Numbered from the stretch's first letter, positions 8,775 to 17,419 are shown. The stretch: 64,000 nt of DNA from Amycolatopsis vastitatis (GCF_002234595.1 NZ_NMUL01000040.1:86828-150827); one strand, 5' to 3'. Numbers and translations: made by a program. The notes: generated from the sequence alone by a model not told the origin.

Positions 8775-9503
8775 ATGAAGGTGGCGGTCCTGTCGGACAT
8801 CCACGGGGTGCTCCCGGCGCTGGAGGCGGTCCTGGCGGAGCCGGACGTGCTCTCGGCGGACAAGATCGTGCTCCTCGGCGACATGCTGGCGGGCCCGATG
8901 CCCGTGGAGACCCTGGACCGGCTGCAGGCACTCGGCGACCGGGCGATCTGGGTCCGCGGCAACGCCGACCGCGAGCTGGCCGAATCGGCTCGCGGCTCGG
9001 GGATGTTCGTCCCGGACCCGATCTTCCCCTGGGCGGCGAAGCAGCTGCGCCCGGCGGACCTGCCGGTGCTGGACGCGCTGCCGCTGACGGTGACGGTGGA
9101 CGGGGTGCTGTTCTGCCACGCGACTCCGCGGGACGACACGGAGATCGTGCTGGTCGACTCGGCCCTGGAGCGCTGGGCGGAGGTGCTGGCGGGCGTTTCC
9201 GCGCCGACGGTCGTGTGCGGGCACACGCACATGCCGTTCGTGCGGCTCGCGGACCGGCGGCTGATCGTGAACCCCGGCAGCGTCGGAATGCCTTACGGGA
9301 CAAGGGGTGCGCACTGGGCGTTGCTCGACGGCGGCGTCGAGCTGCGGCGGACGGAATACGACGCCGAAGCCGCGTGCCGCTTCCTCGCTTCGCGATCGGG
9401 CTATCCCGGCATCGAGGAGTGGGCGGACTTCTTCGTCCGCAACCCGGCTTCGGACGTGGAAGCGCTGCGGGTGTTCAGCGCGCGCGGAACGAGTTCCACA
9501 TGA
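8775..9503 (+). CDS. metallophosphoesterase (YfcE/MJ0936-type)
   Basis: Calcineurin-like phosphoesterase of 242 residues. All metal-binding blocks are present in order: DIHG (about residues 8-11), GDML, RGNAD, CHATPRDD, and GHTHMPF followed by NPGSVGMP. These bind two divalent metals. Members hydrolyse small phosphodiesters or phosphomonoesters; the physiological substrate is not predictable. The ATG at 8775 gives the canonical MKVAVLSDIHG start. Its 3' end overlaps the convergent SGNH hydrolase gene by 29 bp. Confidence 0.92.
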   Translation: MKVAVLSDIHGVLPALEAVLAEPDVLSADKIVLLGDMLAGPMPVETLDRLQALGDRAIWVRGNADRELAESARGSGMFVPDPIFPWAAKQLRPADLPVLDALPLTVTVDGVLFCHATPRDDTEIVLVDSALERWAEVLAGVSAPTVVCGHTHMPFVRLADRRLIVNPGSVGMPYGTRGAHWALLDGGVELRRTEYDAEAACRFLASRSGYPGIEEWADFFVRNPASDVEALRVFSARGTSST

Positions 9504-10302
9504 TGACGGCGGCATAGGGCAGGAACTCGCGGCCGCGGCGCCAGAGCCACGGGATCCCCTTGAGCACCAGCCACCCCACGTGTCCCGTGGTGCTCGGTTC
9601 GACGCCGCCGCCGCAGGTGAGGCTCACCGGTTCCAGCACGGCGAACCCGGCGTCGGCGAGCAGCCCGGTGAAGCCGCTCGCGAGCATGCGGTGGCCCAGT
9701 TCGGAGGGGTGCAGCCGGTCGACGCTCCAGGAGGCCAGGTCGTAGGCGCCGGGCAGCCGGGCGAGATCGAGACAGGGCACGCGTTCGCGGGCGACGACGT
9801 CGTCGATGGCCGCGTTGAGTTCGGCGACGCGAGCGCTGAGGGCACGCTTGAGCGACGGCGGGAGGCGGAACACCTTGCTGTGGTCGTGGAAGCGGACGGG
9901 CAGCACAGTGGTCCCAGTCTCGCGGAGGCGCCGGATCACGTCGCTGAGATCGGCGGCGATCCGCGCGGCGTCGAAGTCCGGGCGGAGGGTGTCGTTCATG
10001 CCGGCGACGAGCAGGGCCACGTCAGGCCGGTGGGCGACGGCGGCGGGGACCTGTTCGGTGAGCACGCACCGCATCCTGGCCCCGGCGAAGGAGGGGTTGA
10101 GGTAACCGCCCGGTTCGACACCGAGCGCGGCGGCGACCAGGGGGCCGACGCCGCGCCAGCCACCGCGCCGCGGAAGGGGGTCACCGAGCCCGACGGCGGT
10201 GGAGTCGCCCAGAACGACCAGGCGCCGGGCTCGTTTGAGCGGCGTTCCGGGACGTTCGGGGGGCTCGGGCTGCTCGGGCCGGGGAGTGACATCGACGCTC
10301 AT
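9475..10302 (-). CDS. SGNH/GDSL-family hydrolase
   Basis: Esterase or lipase of the SGNH fold, about 275 residues. The nucleophile block is VVLGDSTAVGLGD (Ser of GDS), the oxyanion Asn is in VAGMNDTL, and the catalytic Asp/His pair is in VDRLHPSELGH. There is no clear signal peptide, so it is probably cytoplasmic. The start is placed at ATG 10302, with a Pro-rich linker before the catalytic core; an upstream in-frame start at 10374 would add 24 residues without domain support. The substrate is unknown. Confidence 0.85.
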   Translation of the reverse strand: MSVDVTPRPEQPEPPERPGTPLKRARRLVVLGDSTAVGLGDPLPRRGGWRGVGPLVAAALGVEPGGYLNPSFAGARMRCVLTEQVPAAVAHRPDVALLVAGMNDTLRPDFDAARIAADLSDVIRRLRETGTTVLPVRFHDHSKVFRLPPSLKRALSARVAELNAAIDDVVARERVPCLDLARLPGAYDLASWSVDRLHPSELGHRMLASGFTGLLADAGFAVLEPVSLTCGGGVEPSTTGHVGWLVLKGIPWLWRRGREFLPYAAVIMWNSFRAR

Positions 10303-10510
10303 CACGGTCACGTCCACGACCATCGGCCACGGAGACTCACACCCGGTGAGGACGAGGTAACGCGGCCCCGACACCGGGCCTAATTCTTGACGCTCACCTC
10401 ACCGGCGCCGGAAACGTCCTGTTCACGACGGCGAGGTTTGCCAGCCGTCCGGAAGCGCCCCTTGAGAGGCTCACCGGCATGAACGGCACGCTGAAGCATG
10501 ACCGGCACCC

Positions 10511-10633
10511 CACCCAGACCTCCCCCGCCACCCCGATACGAAGCCAGAACACGGCCGGTAGCGCCGGGTCAAGGCACGCTTTCCCGCCTTGACGCGGCGC
10601 TACCGCCGTAGTCACAATCCGGCTTCGGGGTGG
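10511..10633. repeat. long dyad repeat element, copy 1 of 2
   Basis: A 123-bp element with nested inverted repeats. The outer arms are CCACCCCGATACGAAGCC (10528) and GGCTTCGGGGTGG (ending 10633). Inside lie GGTAGCGCC and GGCGCTACC, and the core hairpin is GTCAAGGC, loop ACGCTTTCCC, then GCCTTGAC. Copy 2 is at 23476-23597 in the same orientation, with an identical core and compensatory changes in the stems. It occupies most of the 361-bp gene-free stretch 10303-10663, just 3' of the leftward phosphotransferase gene. I see nothing else in that stretch. It could act as a terminator or be a REP-like dispersed element. Confidence 0.8.
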
Positions 10634-10663
10634 TGGGTCACTGAACTGCAGCTGTGGACAACG

Positions 10664-11851
10664 TCACCGGAACGCGGGGTAGAACGCCAGGTCGGCGTGC
10701 GGTCCCAGGCGGGCCGCCAGTGCCGCCGCCACCTTGGCCGCGAACTCCGGCACCGCCGCCATCCGGACGTAGCCCGCGTGCTTGGCCAGGTCCCGCCACC
10801 ACGTCACGAACGCCGCCTCGCGGCTCACCGGGGCGGCCTGGCGGGACAGGTCGAGCGAGCTCAGCTCCTCCCCCGTGATCAGCCAGACCCGCAGCAGCTC
10901 GCTGGCGGTCAGGTGGGTGGCGAGGACGTCGTCGTCGGTGAAGGCCGGCCACACTCCCACCACCTCCGCGCGCCACGCCGCGATCATCGCCTCGCTCATC
11001 CCGGCCGGGAGGGCGAGCGCGTCCGGCCAGCTCGCGAACGGCAGCCGCAGGTGGGCGGCGTCGACCAGGGCCGAGCGGACGCAGCCGTACTCGAAGTCGA
11101 GGAAGCGGACGCCTTCGCCGGTGACCAGGTTGTTGTCCGGGCTCAGCTCGACCGGGCTGAACGCCCGGAAGCCCGCCGCACGCGACTGCTCCAGCGCCAC
11201 CGTCACCTGGGCGCGCACCGCGTCCGGCACCGTGATGCCCAGCCGCTCCTGCAGCAGCGTCGGCACTTCCGCGCACAGCTCGTCGACGTCGCCGGAGTCG
11301 CTCTTCGCCGGGCCACCGAGCCGCCGCAGGAGCGCGTTGAAGTCCGGTTCGCGCCCGGCCGTGCTCGCGTGCAGCCTGCCCAGCGACCGGGCCCACGACA
11401 GCAGGGCGCGCTCGGCCGCGCGGGAGTCGCGCGCGTAGAGCTTGTCCTCCAGCGTCGGCGTGCGGCCGAGGTCCTCCAGCACGAGCACGCGGTGGCGGCC
11501 GTCGTGGGCCAGCAGCTCCGGGCACATCCGCTCGTCCGGCGAGAGCGCGGTGAACAGCTGGTAGCTGACCGCCTCGTGCGCGAACGGGTCGGCGGCGCCC
11601 GGCTCCGGCGGATCCGGGTAGTGCTTGATCACCAGCGTGCGCGGCAGCGCGAACGACGACGACACCACCCTCGCGCGGACCACCGTGGCGGGCCCGCTCC
11701 CCGCGAGGTCCTCGGGCGCGACCAGGGTGATCGCGCTGCCGAAGCGCCGCGATAGAACGGACTCACCCGCCGTGACCGCGGCCGCGACGGCGAGGTGCTC
11801 GGCTCCTGCCCCGACCCCAGCGTCGCCGGCGGAGGAGGTGTCGACTGTCAT
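10664..11851 (-). CDS. phosphotransferase family protein (aminoglycoside phosphotransferase/choline kinase fold)
   Basis: Protein kinase-like small-molecule kinase of about 395 residues. N-lobe: LPRTLVIKHYPDP supplies the ATP-anchoring Lys, and RVLVLEDLGRTPTLEDKL forms the hinge. In the catalytic loop VELSPDNNLV the usual HxD is changed, with Glu-Leu-Ser-Pro-Asp in its place, and the metal-binding acidic residue lies in VRFLDFEYGCVR. The changed loop means activity should be considered uncertain. The ATG at 11851 is chosen because AGGGTCGG precedes it; an ATG at 11884 would also be in frame. It stands alone, with a large dyad repeat immediately after its stop. Confidence 0.75.
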   Translation of the reverse strand: MTVDTSSAGDAGVGAGAEHLAVAAAVTAGESVLSRRFGSAITLVAPEDLAGSGPATVVRARVVSSSFALPRTLVIKHYPDPPEPGAADPFAHEAVSYQLFTALSPDERMCPELLAHDGRHRVLVLEDLGRTPTLEDKLYARDSRAAERALLSWARSLGRLHASTAGREPDFNALLRRLGGPAKSDSGDVDELCAEVPTLLQERLGITVPDAVRAQVTVALEQSRAAGFRAFSPVELSPDNNLVTGEGVRFLDFEYGCVRSALVDAAHLRLPFASWPDALALPAGMSEAMIAAWRAEVVGVWPAFTDDDVLATHLTASELLRVWLITGEELSSLDLSRQAAPVSREAAFVTWWRDLAKHAGYVRMAAVPEFAAKVAAALAARLGPHADLAFYPAFR

Positions 11852-11930
11852 TGTCACCGACCCTACTCGTGACTGAGCAACCATGACTACTGACATCCGG
11901 ACAAGAAGACGCATCCCGCCCGGACACGGG

Positions 11931-12878
11931 TCACCCGCGTGAAAGCGGACGCATTCCCGCGGGTGAACGTTGCCCATTCCGGCGCACGATCAACACAATG
12001 GCCGCTGCTGCAACGATTCCGAGAAGGTTGACGAGCAGCTGCCCGACGGACTGGAGGCACCGGCTCCACTCCCCCGCCACGGCCGCGACGACCGCGTACC
12101 CGGCGGCCGGCACCGTGGTCACGGAGATGAACACGCCCACCAGCGCGGCCGACTTCGCCGACGTCATGGCGAGCATTCCGGCGGCGCCGGCGAGCATCGC
12201 CACGACCAGTGACGGCGCCCCGACGGAGAACACGAAGTCGACCTCGTTGTGCTGTTGCAGCTCGAACGCCTTCTCGCCGAAGACGTCCGTCGCGCGGACC
12301 AGCAGCGTGCCGCCGAGCGTGACCACCATGGCGAGCGGGAAGCCGACGCCGAGCGCGACCGCCGCCTGCCGGATCAGCTGCCCGTGCCGCAGCACCAGGC
12401 CGACGGCGAGCGCGGCCAGTGGCCCGAACTCCGGTCCGACGACCATCGCGCCGACGATCGTCACCGAGGAGTCGGTGAGCACGCCGACGGCCGCGAGCAG
12501 GCACGCGATGGTGAGGAACGTCAGGAACGTCACGTTCAGCCGCGACTCCTCGCCCGTCCGGCCGAGGAGCTCCTGCCAGACGACGGCGTCGGCCGCTTCG
12601 CCCGGCGCCGCTTCCTCCGCGTTGTCGGCGGCGTCGGACAGCGCGGTGTCGAGTGCTTCGAGCGTGATCCCGCCGGTGTGGTCGAGGTCGAGCCCGCACA
12701 GCGCGTCGACGATCTCGTCCGCCGCCTCGCGCGCGATGTCGGCCTCGACCAGGTCACCCTCGGGGTCCACGGCGGCGCCGCGGTGCACGATGAGGTGTGC
12801 CGTCCCGGCGTGGGCCCGCAGGATGTCGAGCGCTTCGGCGGTCTTGTCCTGCGGGCACACGGCCCTGAGGTGCAGCAC
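11931..12878 (-). CDS. DUF389 membrane protein
   Basis: Integral membrane protein of 315 residues. A soluble N-terminal domain (about 1-110) starts with VLHLRAVCPQDKTAEALDIL. It is followed by the DUF389 core of about six helices, with the signatures RLNVTFLTFLTIACLLAAVG, VTIVGAMVVGPEFGPLAAL and LAMTSAKSAALVGVFISVTT. Function is unknown. Its GTG start (12878) shares a base with the TAG stop of aspS, so translation is probably coupled to aspS. The context suggests nothing about a substrate. Confidence 0.85.
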   Translation of the reverse strand: MLHLRAVCPQDKTAEALDILRAHAGTAHLIVHRGAAVDPEGDLVEADIAREAADEIVDALCGLDLDHTGGITLEALDTALSDAADNAEEAAPGEAADAVVWQELLGRTGEESRLNVTFLTFLTIACLLAAVGVLTDSSVTIVGAMVVGPEFGPLAALAVGLVLRHGQLIRQAAVALGVGFPLAMVVTLGGTLLVRATDVFGEKAFELQQHNEVDFVFSVGAPSLVVAMLAGAAGMLAMTSAKSAALVGVFISVTTVPAAGYAVVAAVAGEWSRCLQSVGQLLVNLLGIVAAAAIVLIVRRNGQRSPAGMRPLSRG

Positions 12879-14653
12879 TAGTTCTGCGGGGCGGGGGCCG
12901 GCTTCGCGTCGATGCCGGCCTCCTTGCGCTGCTGCGCGGTGATCGGCGCGGGCGCCGCGGTCAGCGGGTCGTAGCCGCCGCCGGTCTTCGGGAACGCGAT
13001 CACGTCCCGCAGCGAGTCGGCCTTGGCCAGGAGCATGACGATACGGTCCCAGCCGAAGGCGATGCCGCCGTGCGGCGGGGGGCCGAACTGGAAGGCGTCG
13101 AGGAGGAAGCCGAACTTCTCCTGCGCCTCCTTCTCGCCGAGGCCCATCAGGCTGAAGACGCGCTTCTGGACGTCGCCGCGGTGGATACGGATCGAGCCGC
13201 CGCCGATCTCGTTGCCGTTGCACACGATGTCGTAGGCGTAGGCGAGCGCGTTGCCCGGGTCCTGCTCGAACTTGTCGATCCACTCCGGGGTCGGCGAGGT
13301 GAAGGCGTGGTGCACCGCGGTCCACTTGCCGGAGCCGACGGCGACGTCGTCGCCGATGTCCTCGACCGGCGCGAACAGCGGCGCGTCGACGACCCACACG
13401 AACGACCAGGCGTTCTCGTCGATCAGGCCGAGGCGCTTGCCGATTTCGTCGCGCGCGGCGCCCAGCAGCGGCTGGGTGCTCGACGCCTTGCCCGCGGAGA
13501 AGAAGATGCAGTCGCCCGGCTTGGCGCCCGCCGCGGCGGCGACGTTCTCGCGCTCGGTCTCGGACAGGTTCTTCGCGACCGGGCCGCCGAGCGTGCCGTC
13601 CTCGTTCACGAGGATGTACGCGAGGCCGCGCGCGCCGCGCTGCTTCGCCCATTCCTGCCACGCGTCGAGCTGGCGCCGCGGCTGGTCCGCGCCGCCCGCC
13701 ATCACGACCGCGCCGACGTACGGGGCCTGGAACACGCGGAACGGCGTGTCGGCGAAGAACTCCGTCATGTCGGTGATCTCGAGGTCGAAGCGCAGGTCCG
13801 GCTTGTCCGAGCCGTACTTGGCCATCGCCTCGTGGTAGGTGATGCGCGGGATGGGCCGCGGGATCTCGTGCCCGACCAGCTTCCACAGCGCGGAGACGAT
13901 GTCCTCGCCGAGCGCGATGACGTCGTCCTGCTCGACGAAGCTCATCTCGATGTCGAGCTGCGTGAACTCCGGCTGCCGGTCGGCGCGGAAGTCTTCGTCG
14001 CGGTAGCAGCGGGCGATCTGGTAGTACCGCTCCATGCCGCCGACCATCAGCAGCTGCTTGAACAGCTGCGGCGACTGCGGCAGCGCGTACCAGGAGCCGG
14101 GCTTGAGCCGGGCGGGCACCAGGAAGTCGCGCGCGCCTTCGGGCGTGGAACGGGTCATCGTCGGGGTCTCGATCTCGACGAAGTCCTGAGCGTGCAGCAC
14201 CTCGCGCGCGGCGCGGCTGACCTCGCTGCGCAGCCGCATGGCCGCGGCCGGGCCGCTGCGGCGGAGGTCGAGGTAGCGGTGCTTGAGCCGGATCTCTTCG
14301 CCGACGTCGACGCGGTCGTCGATCGGGAACGGCAGCGGCGCGGCCTCGGAAAGCACCTCGAGCTGGGTCGCGAGGACCTCGATCTCGCCGGTCGGGATCT
14401 CGGCGTTCGCGTTGCCCTCGGGCCGCTTGGCGACCTCGCCGACGATCTTGACGCAGAACTCGGAGCGGAGCGCGTGGGCGCGCTCGGCCATCTCGCCTTC
14501 GCGGAAGACGACCTGGGCGACGCCGCTGGCATCGCGGAGGTCGATGAAGATGACGCCGCCGTGATCGCGCCGCCGGGCCACCCATCCGGTGAGGGTGACG
14601 GTCTGTCCGGCCTGTCCGGCACGCAGGGTGCCGGCGTTGTGAGTGCGGAGCAC
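12878..14653 (-). CDS. aspS: aspartyl-tRNA synthetase
   Basis: Class II synthetase of 591 residues, the bacterial length. The N-terminal OB anticodon-binding domain begins VLRTHNAGTLRAGQAGQTV and contains GWVARRRDHGGVIFIDLRD. Motif 2 includes ARCYRDEDFRADRQPEFTQL, the bacterial insertion (GAD) domain is present, and motif 3 ends GIAFGWDRIVMLL. Actinobacterial AspRS enzymes are often non-discriminating and also charge tRNA-Asn; whether this one does cannot be read directly. The start is GTG 14653. The downstream DUF389 gene overlaps its stop by one base. Confidence 0.97.
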   Translation of the reverse strand: MLRTHNAGTLRAGQAGQTVTLTGWVARRRDHGGVIFIDLRDASGVAQVVFREGEMAERAHALRSEFCVKIVGEVAKRPEGNANAEIPTGEIEVLATQLEVLSEAAPLPFPIDDRVDVGEEIRLKHRYLDLRRSGPAAAMRLRSEVSRAAREVLHAQDFVEIETPTMTRSTPEGARDFLVPARLKPGSWYALPQSPQLFKQLLMVGGMERYYQIARCYRDEDFRADRQPEFTQLDIEMSFVEQDDVIALGEDIVSALWKLVGHEIPRPIPRITYHEAMAKYGSDKPDLRFDLEITDMTEFFADTPFRVFQAPYVGAVVMAGGADQPRRQLDAWQEWAKQRGARGLAYILVNEDGTLGGPVAKNLSETERENVAAAAGAKPGDCIFFSAGKASSTQPLLGAARDEIGKRLGLIDENAWSFVWVVDAPLFAPVEDIGDDVAVGSGKWTAVHHAFTSPTPEWIDKFEQDPGNALAYAYDIVCNGNEIGGGSIRIHRGDVQKRVFSLMGLGEKEAQEKFGFLLDAFQFGPPPHGGIAFGWDRIVMLLAKADSLRDVIAFPKTGGGYDPLTAAPAPITAQQRKEAGIDAKPAPAPQN

Positions 14654-14747
14654 TGCGACTGCTCTCCTTCGACATGGGGGTTCTCGCCGCTTGAAGGCTA
14701 ACGAACCACCCAGCCTACGACGTCGGCAGGCTCGCCCGGCGTGGTGG

Positions 14748-15350
14748 TCAGAGGACGTACTTGGGCCGGGTCTCCAGCGCCGCGACCAGGCGGTGGGCCT
14801 GGGCCAGGTAGGCCGCCACCTGGTAGATGCGCCCGCCCGGGTGCGCCACCAGCCAGCTCGCCGCCGCGGTGGCGGAGGCGAAGAACGGCTGGCCCGCACA
14901 GGCCACCCCGTCGACCCCGTCGAGCCCGAACCCGAGGTCGACCGCCGCGACCACCGCCGACGGCGGGTCGGCCAGCAGGATCGCGTGGGACGTCAGTTCG
15001 ATGCGGATGCGCGTCCCGGTGACCGGGCAGATCGCCGCCGCGTGGACGCGCTCGCCGGTCGCGATGGCCAGGAGGAACATGTCGACGGTGCCGTCCGGGC
15101 CCGCGCCGAGGGTGCCCTCGGCCGGCTCGAGGCGGTGGCGGGCGCCGCGGGGCGCCGGGCCGGTCGACACGAGGTCCCGGTGCAGGGTGAACCCGATCAG
15201 CTCGACCAGCCGCCGGGCCTCGGCCGGGGTGACGCCGACGGTCGCGGCCAGCCGGTCGACGCCCACCGGGTGCCGGCCGGCCCGGGTCAGCTTCAGCGCG
15301 GCCCAGGCGAGCCGGGCGGCTGCGACACGGTCGGTCTGCGAGGTCGTCAT
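14748..15350 (-). CDS. MerB-like (organomercurial lyase fold) protein with N-terminal HTH
   Basis: Protein of 200 residues. The N-terminal winged-helix-like region is RLAATVGVTPAEARRLVELI. It is followed by a MerB-type domain with AICPVTGTRIRIELTSHA and VACAGQPFFASATAAASWL. These two cysteines align with the catalytic Cys96 and Cys159 of MerB. The Asp that follows Cys96 by three positions in true MerB (CxxD) is Thr here, so mercury-carbon bond cleavage is doubtful; many actinobacterial MerB homologues are similarly altered and uncharacterised. No merA or merR gene is nearby. The ATG at 15350 follows a strong AAAGGAG. Confidence 0.7.
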   Translation of the reverse strand: MTTSQTDRVAAARLAWAALKLTRAGRHPVGVDRLAATVGVTPAEARRLVELIGFTLHRDLVSTGPAPRGARHRLEPAEGTLGAGPDGTVDMFLLAIATGERVHAAAICPVTGTRIRIELTSHAILLADPPSAVVAAVDLGFGLDGVDGVACAGQPFFASATAAASWLVAHPGGRIYQVAAYLAQAHRLVAALETRPKYVL

Positions 15351-15505
15351 CGTCCGGCTCCTTTCGGGATCGATCCCTTCGACGTTAGGCGCCGGTGAGG
15401 CGGGACGACAACGACACGACCGGACATTTTGCCGCAAACCGAAGACACCGGGTCACATAGCCCCGAACGGCCCAGTACGTCACCCGATGAGTCCACAGAG
15501 GACCG

Positions 15506-17395
15506 TCACAGCAGGCGCAGCTGCTCGGCGGGCGCGGGTGCGGCCGCCGGCAGCTCGGGACCACGAGCGTCGAAACCGCTCTTGCGATCCAGACCGTGCC
15601 GCCGCAGCAACGGCCCGACCCGCTCCGCCAGCCGCTCCCGGTACGCCTTCTGGACGTAGCTGCCGCGCGCGTACAGCTCCCGGTACCGCGGGACGAGCGC
15701 CGGGTACGAGCCGGCCAGCCAGCGGCCGAACCACTCGCGGGCGCCGGGCCGCAGGTGCAGCGCGAACGCCGTGACGCTCGTCGCACCGACCTCGGCGAGC
15801 TGTGCGAACAGCGCGTCCAGCGCCTCCTCGGAGTCGGTCAGGTACGGCAGCACCGGCGCCACCAGCACCGAGCACGGCAACCCGGCCTCACGCGCCTTGC
15901 GGACGAGCTCCAGCCGCGCCCGCGGGCTCGGCGTCCCGGGTTCGAGGCGGTGCTGCAGCTCTTCGTCGAGAAGCGCGATCGACACGGCGAGGCCCACCGG
16001 CACGTCGCGGGCGACGTCCCGCAGCAGCGGCAGGTCCCGCGCCAGCACGGTGCCCTTCGTCAGCACCGACAGCGGCGTCCCCGAGCGGGCCAGCGCCGTG
16101 ATGATCCCCGGCATCAGCCGGTAGCGGCCCTCGGCGCGCTGGTACGGATCGGTGTTGGTGCCCATCGCGACGTGCTCGCGCCGCCACGACGGCTTCTTCA
16201 GCTGCGCCGCCAGCACCTGCGGTGCGTTGATCTTCACGACCACCTGGGTGTCGAAGTCGCGGCCGGCGTCGAAGTCGAGGTAGGTGTGGGTGTTCCGGGC
16301 GAAGCAGTTGTGGGACACCATGCCGTCGGCCACGAAGTCGCCGGTGCCGGTGGTGATGTCGAACAGCGGCAGCTGCAGGCCCAGCGGCTCGATCGCGTCC
16401 ACGCGACGGCGGCTCGCGCCGATCACCGCGCCGTCCAGGGACCGCTTCCAGCCCACCGCGGGGTTGCTCACGTGCAGGAACCGCAGCACCTCGCCGATCC
16501 CGCCGAGCAGCCGGATCTCCTGGCGGGTCGGGAACTTCGGGACCTCGTCGAGCTGGTGGGCGAAGCCGAACCGGGCGAGCGCGGCGACGAAGGCGTCGGC
16601 GATCTCGGGCTCGTCGTGCGCCACGGCGAGCTGCCCGCGGCCGTACCCGCCGGCGAGGTCGAAGACGCCGGCCAGGAACCCGCGCTGCCAGTGCGCGTCC
16701 GGTTCGGCCGGGACCTGCAGGAACGCGACCGACGCCCCGAAGTCCGGCAGGTACTCGAGCGCGCGCGCCGCGGCGTCGGTCTCGGCGGCGAACCCGCCGG
16801 AGCGCAGCATCCCGCACAGGTAGCCGGCCCGGTACCCGAGCGTCTCGTCCGGCGTCGGCTCGAACCGGCCGACGCCGATCAGCTCGGTGCCGGGCTCCAG
16901 GTGCGGCCGCTGCGCGGCGCCGAACTTGCTGCCGGTGACGTGCTTCCAGCCCTTGGCCGTGAGGAACCGGTGATCGCCGCCGGCGACGAGCCGGGTGCCG
17001 TCCTCGAGCGTCACGCGGTAGGCGTCGCGCAGGGTCGTCCAGTGCGCGAGGACCCGGGTGGGCACCAGCCGCCGGGACGCGCCGTGGCCGCGGGTGCCGT
17101 AGATCTCGTCGCCGACCTTCAGCTCGGACAGCGCCTTCGTCCGGCCGTCCGCCATCAGGATCCGGGTGCCGCCTTCGAGGCAGTAGGTGCAGGCGTGGGA
17201 GCAGCCGCGGTAGGGGTTGACGGTCCAGCCGAACGGCACCCCCGACCCCGCGGGCACCTTGTTCAGCACCGACCGCGCGTGCACCTCGTGGAAGGTGACG
17301 CCGTCGAATTCCGGTGACCGCACCGATCGCACCAAGCCCTCGAGCCCGGGCAGTGCCGGTTCACCCTCCCCTGTCCGCTGCCGATCCCATCGCAC
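15506..17395 (-). CDS. Rv2578c-family radical SAM protein interrupted by an intein
   Basis: A precursor of 629 residues. After removal of a 292-residue intein the mature protein would be 337 residues, close to M. tuberculosis Rv2578c. The iron-sulfur motif CxxxCxxC is split: CSHACTY lies before the intein and CFARNTH after it, so the third cluster cysteine is the +1 extein residue. Other radical SAM features are EHVAMGTNTDPYQRAEGRY and LSVLTKGTVLARDLPLL. The reaction catalysed is unknown. Without splicing the [4Fe-4S] site cannot form. The start is ATG 17395 (MRWDRQRTGEGEP), as in homologues. A LexA-type palindrome ends 9 bp upstream of it, suggesting DNA-damage control. Confidence 0.9.
   Translation of the reverse strand: MRWDRQRTGEGEPALPGLEGLVRSVRSPEFDGVTFHEVHARSVLNKVPAGSGVPFGWTVNPYRGCSHACTYCLEGGTRILMADGRTKALSELKVGDEIYGTRGHGASRRLVPTRVLAHWTTLRDAYRVTLEDGTRLVAGGDHRFLTAKGWKHVTGSKFGAAQRPHLEPGTELIGVGRFEPTPDETLGYRAGYLCGMLRSGGFAAETDAAARALEYLPDFGASVAFLQVPAEPDAHWQRGFLAGVFDLAGGYGRGQLAVAHDEPEIADAFVAALARFGFAHQLDEVPKFPTRQEIRLLGGIGEVLRFLHVSNPAVGWKRSLDGAVIGASRRRVDAIEPLGLQLPLFDITTGTGDFVADGMVSHNCFARNTHTYLDFDAGRDFDTQVVVKINAPQVLAAQLKKPSWRREHVAMGTNTDPYQRAEGRYRLMPGIITALARSGTPLSVLTKGTVLARDLPLLRDVARDVPVGLAVSIALLDEELQHRLEPGTPSPRARLELVRKAREAGLPCSVLVAPVLPYLTDSEEALDALFAQLAEVGATSVTAFALHLRPGAREWFGRWLAGSYPALVPRYRELYARGSYVQKAYRERLAERVGPLLRRHGLDRKSGFDARGPELPAAAPAPAEQLRLL
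16307..17182 (-). other. intein within the radical SAM gene, homing endonuclease decayed
   Basis: Covers precursor residues 72-363 (292 residues). Block A starts at Cys72 (CLEGGTRILMADG), block B is around GGDHRFLT (His142), and the C-terminal splice junction is GMVSHN followed by Cys364, giving the class 1 Cys / His-Asn / Cys set expected for splicing. Two LAGLIDADG-like segments are visible, YLCGMLRSGG (about 192-201) and FLAGVFDLAGG (about 240-250). In both, the catalytic acidic residue at motif position 8 is lost (Gly and Ala). The intein should therefore still splice but probably cannot home. Confidence 0.88.
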
Positions 17396-17403
17396 GGCGC
17401 CAG

Positions 17404-17419
17404 TCGAACATATGTTCTA
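17404..17419. promoter_or_regulatory. LexA/SOS box candidate
   Basis: TCGAAC-ATAT-GTTCTA matches the actinobacterial LexA site TCGAAC-N4-GTTCGA at 14 of 16 positions, counting the four spacer positions as free. The central 12-mer GAACATATGTTC is a perfect palindrome. It ends 9 bp before the radical SAM start codon, where bound LexA would block a promoter. Damage-inducible control is inferred. Confidence 0.65.

Noticed and set aside
7318..9303. A 661-codon minus-strand frame opposite the P450 and phosphoesterase genes.
   Set aside because: No recognisable motif; antisense to two unambiguous enzymes.
10394..10615. A 73-codon minus-strand frame in the gap after the SGNH hydrolase gene.
   Set aside because: It reads through the repeated dyad element; the equivalent frame in the second copy of the element is not conserved as protein.
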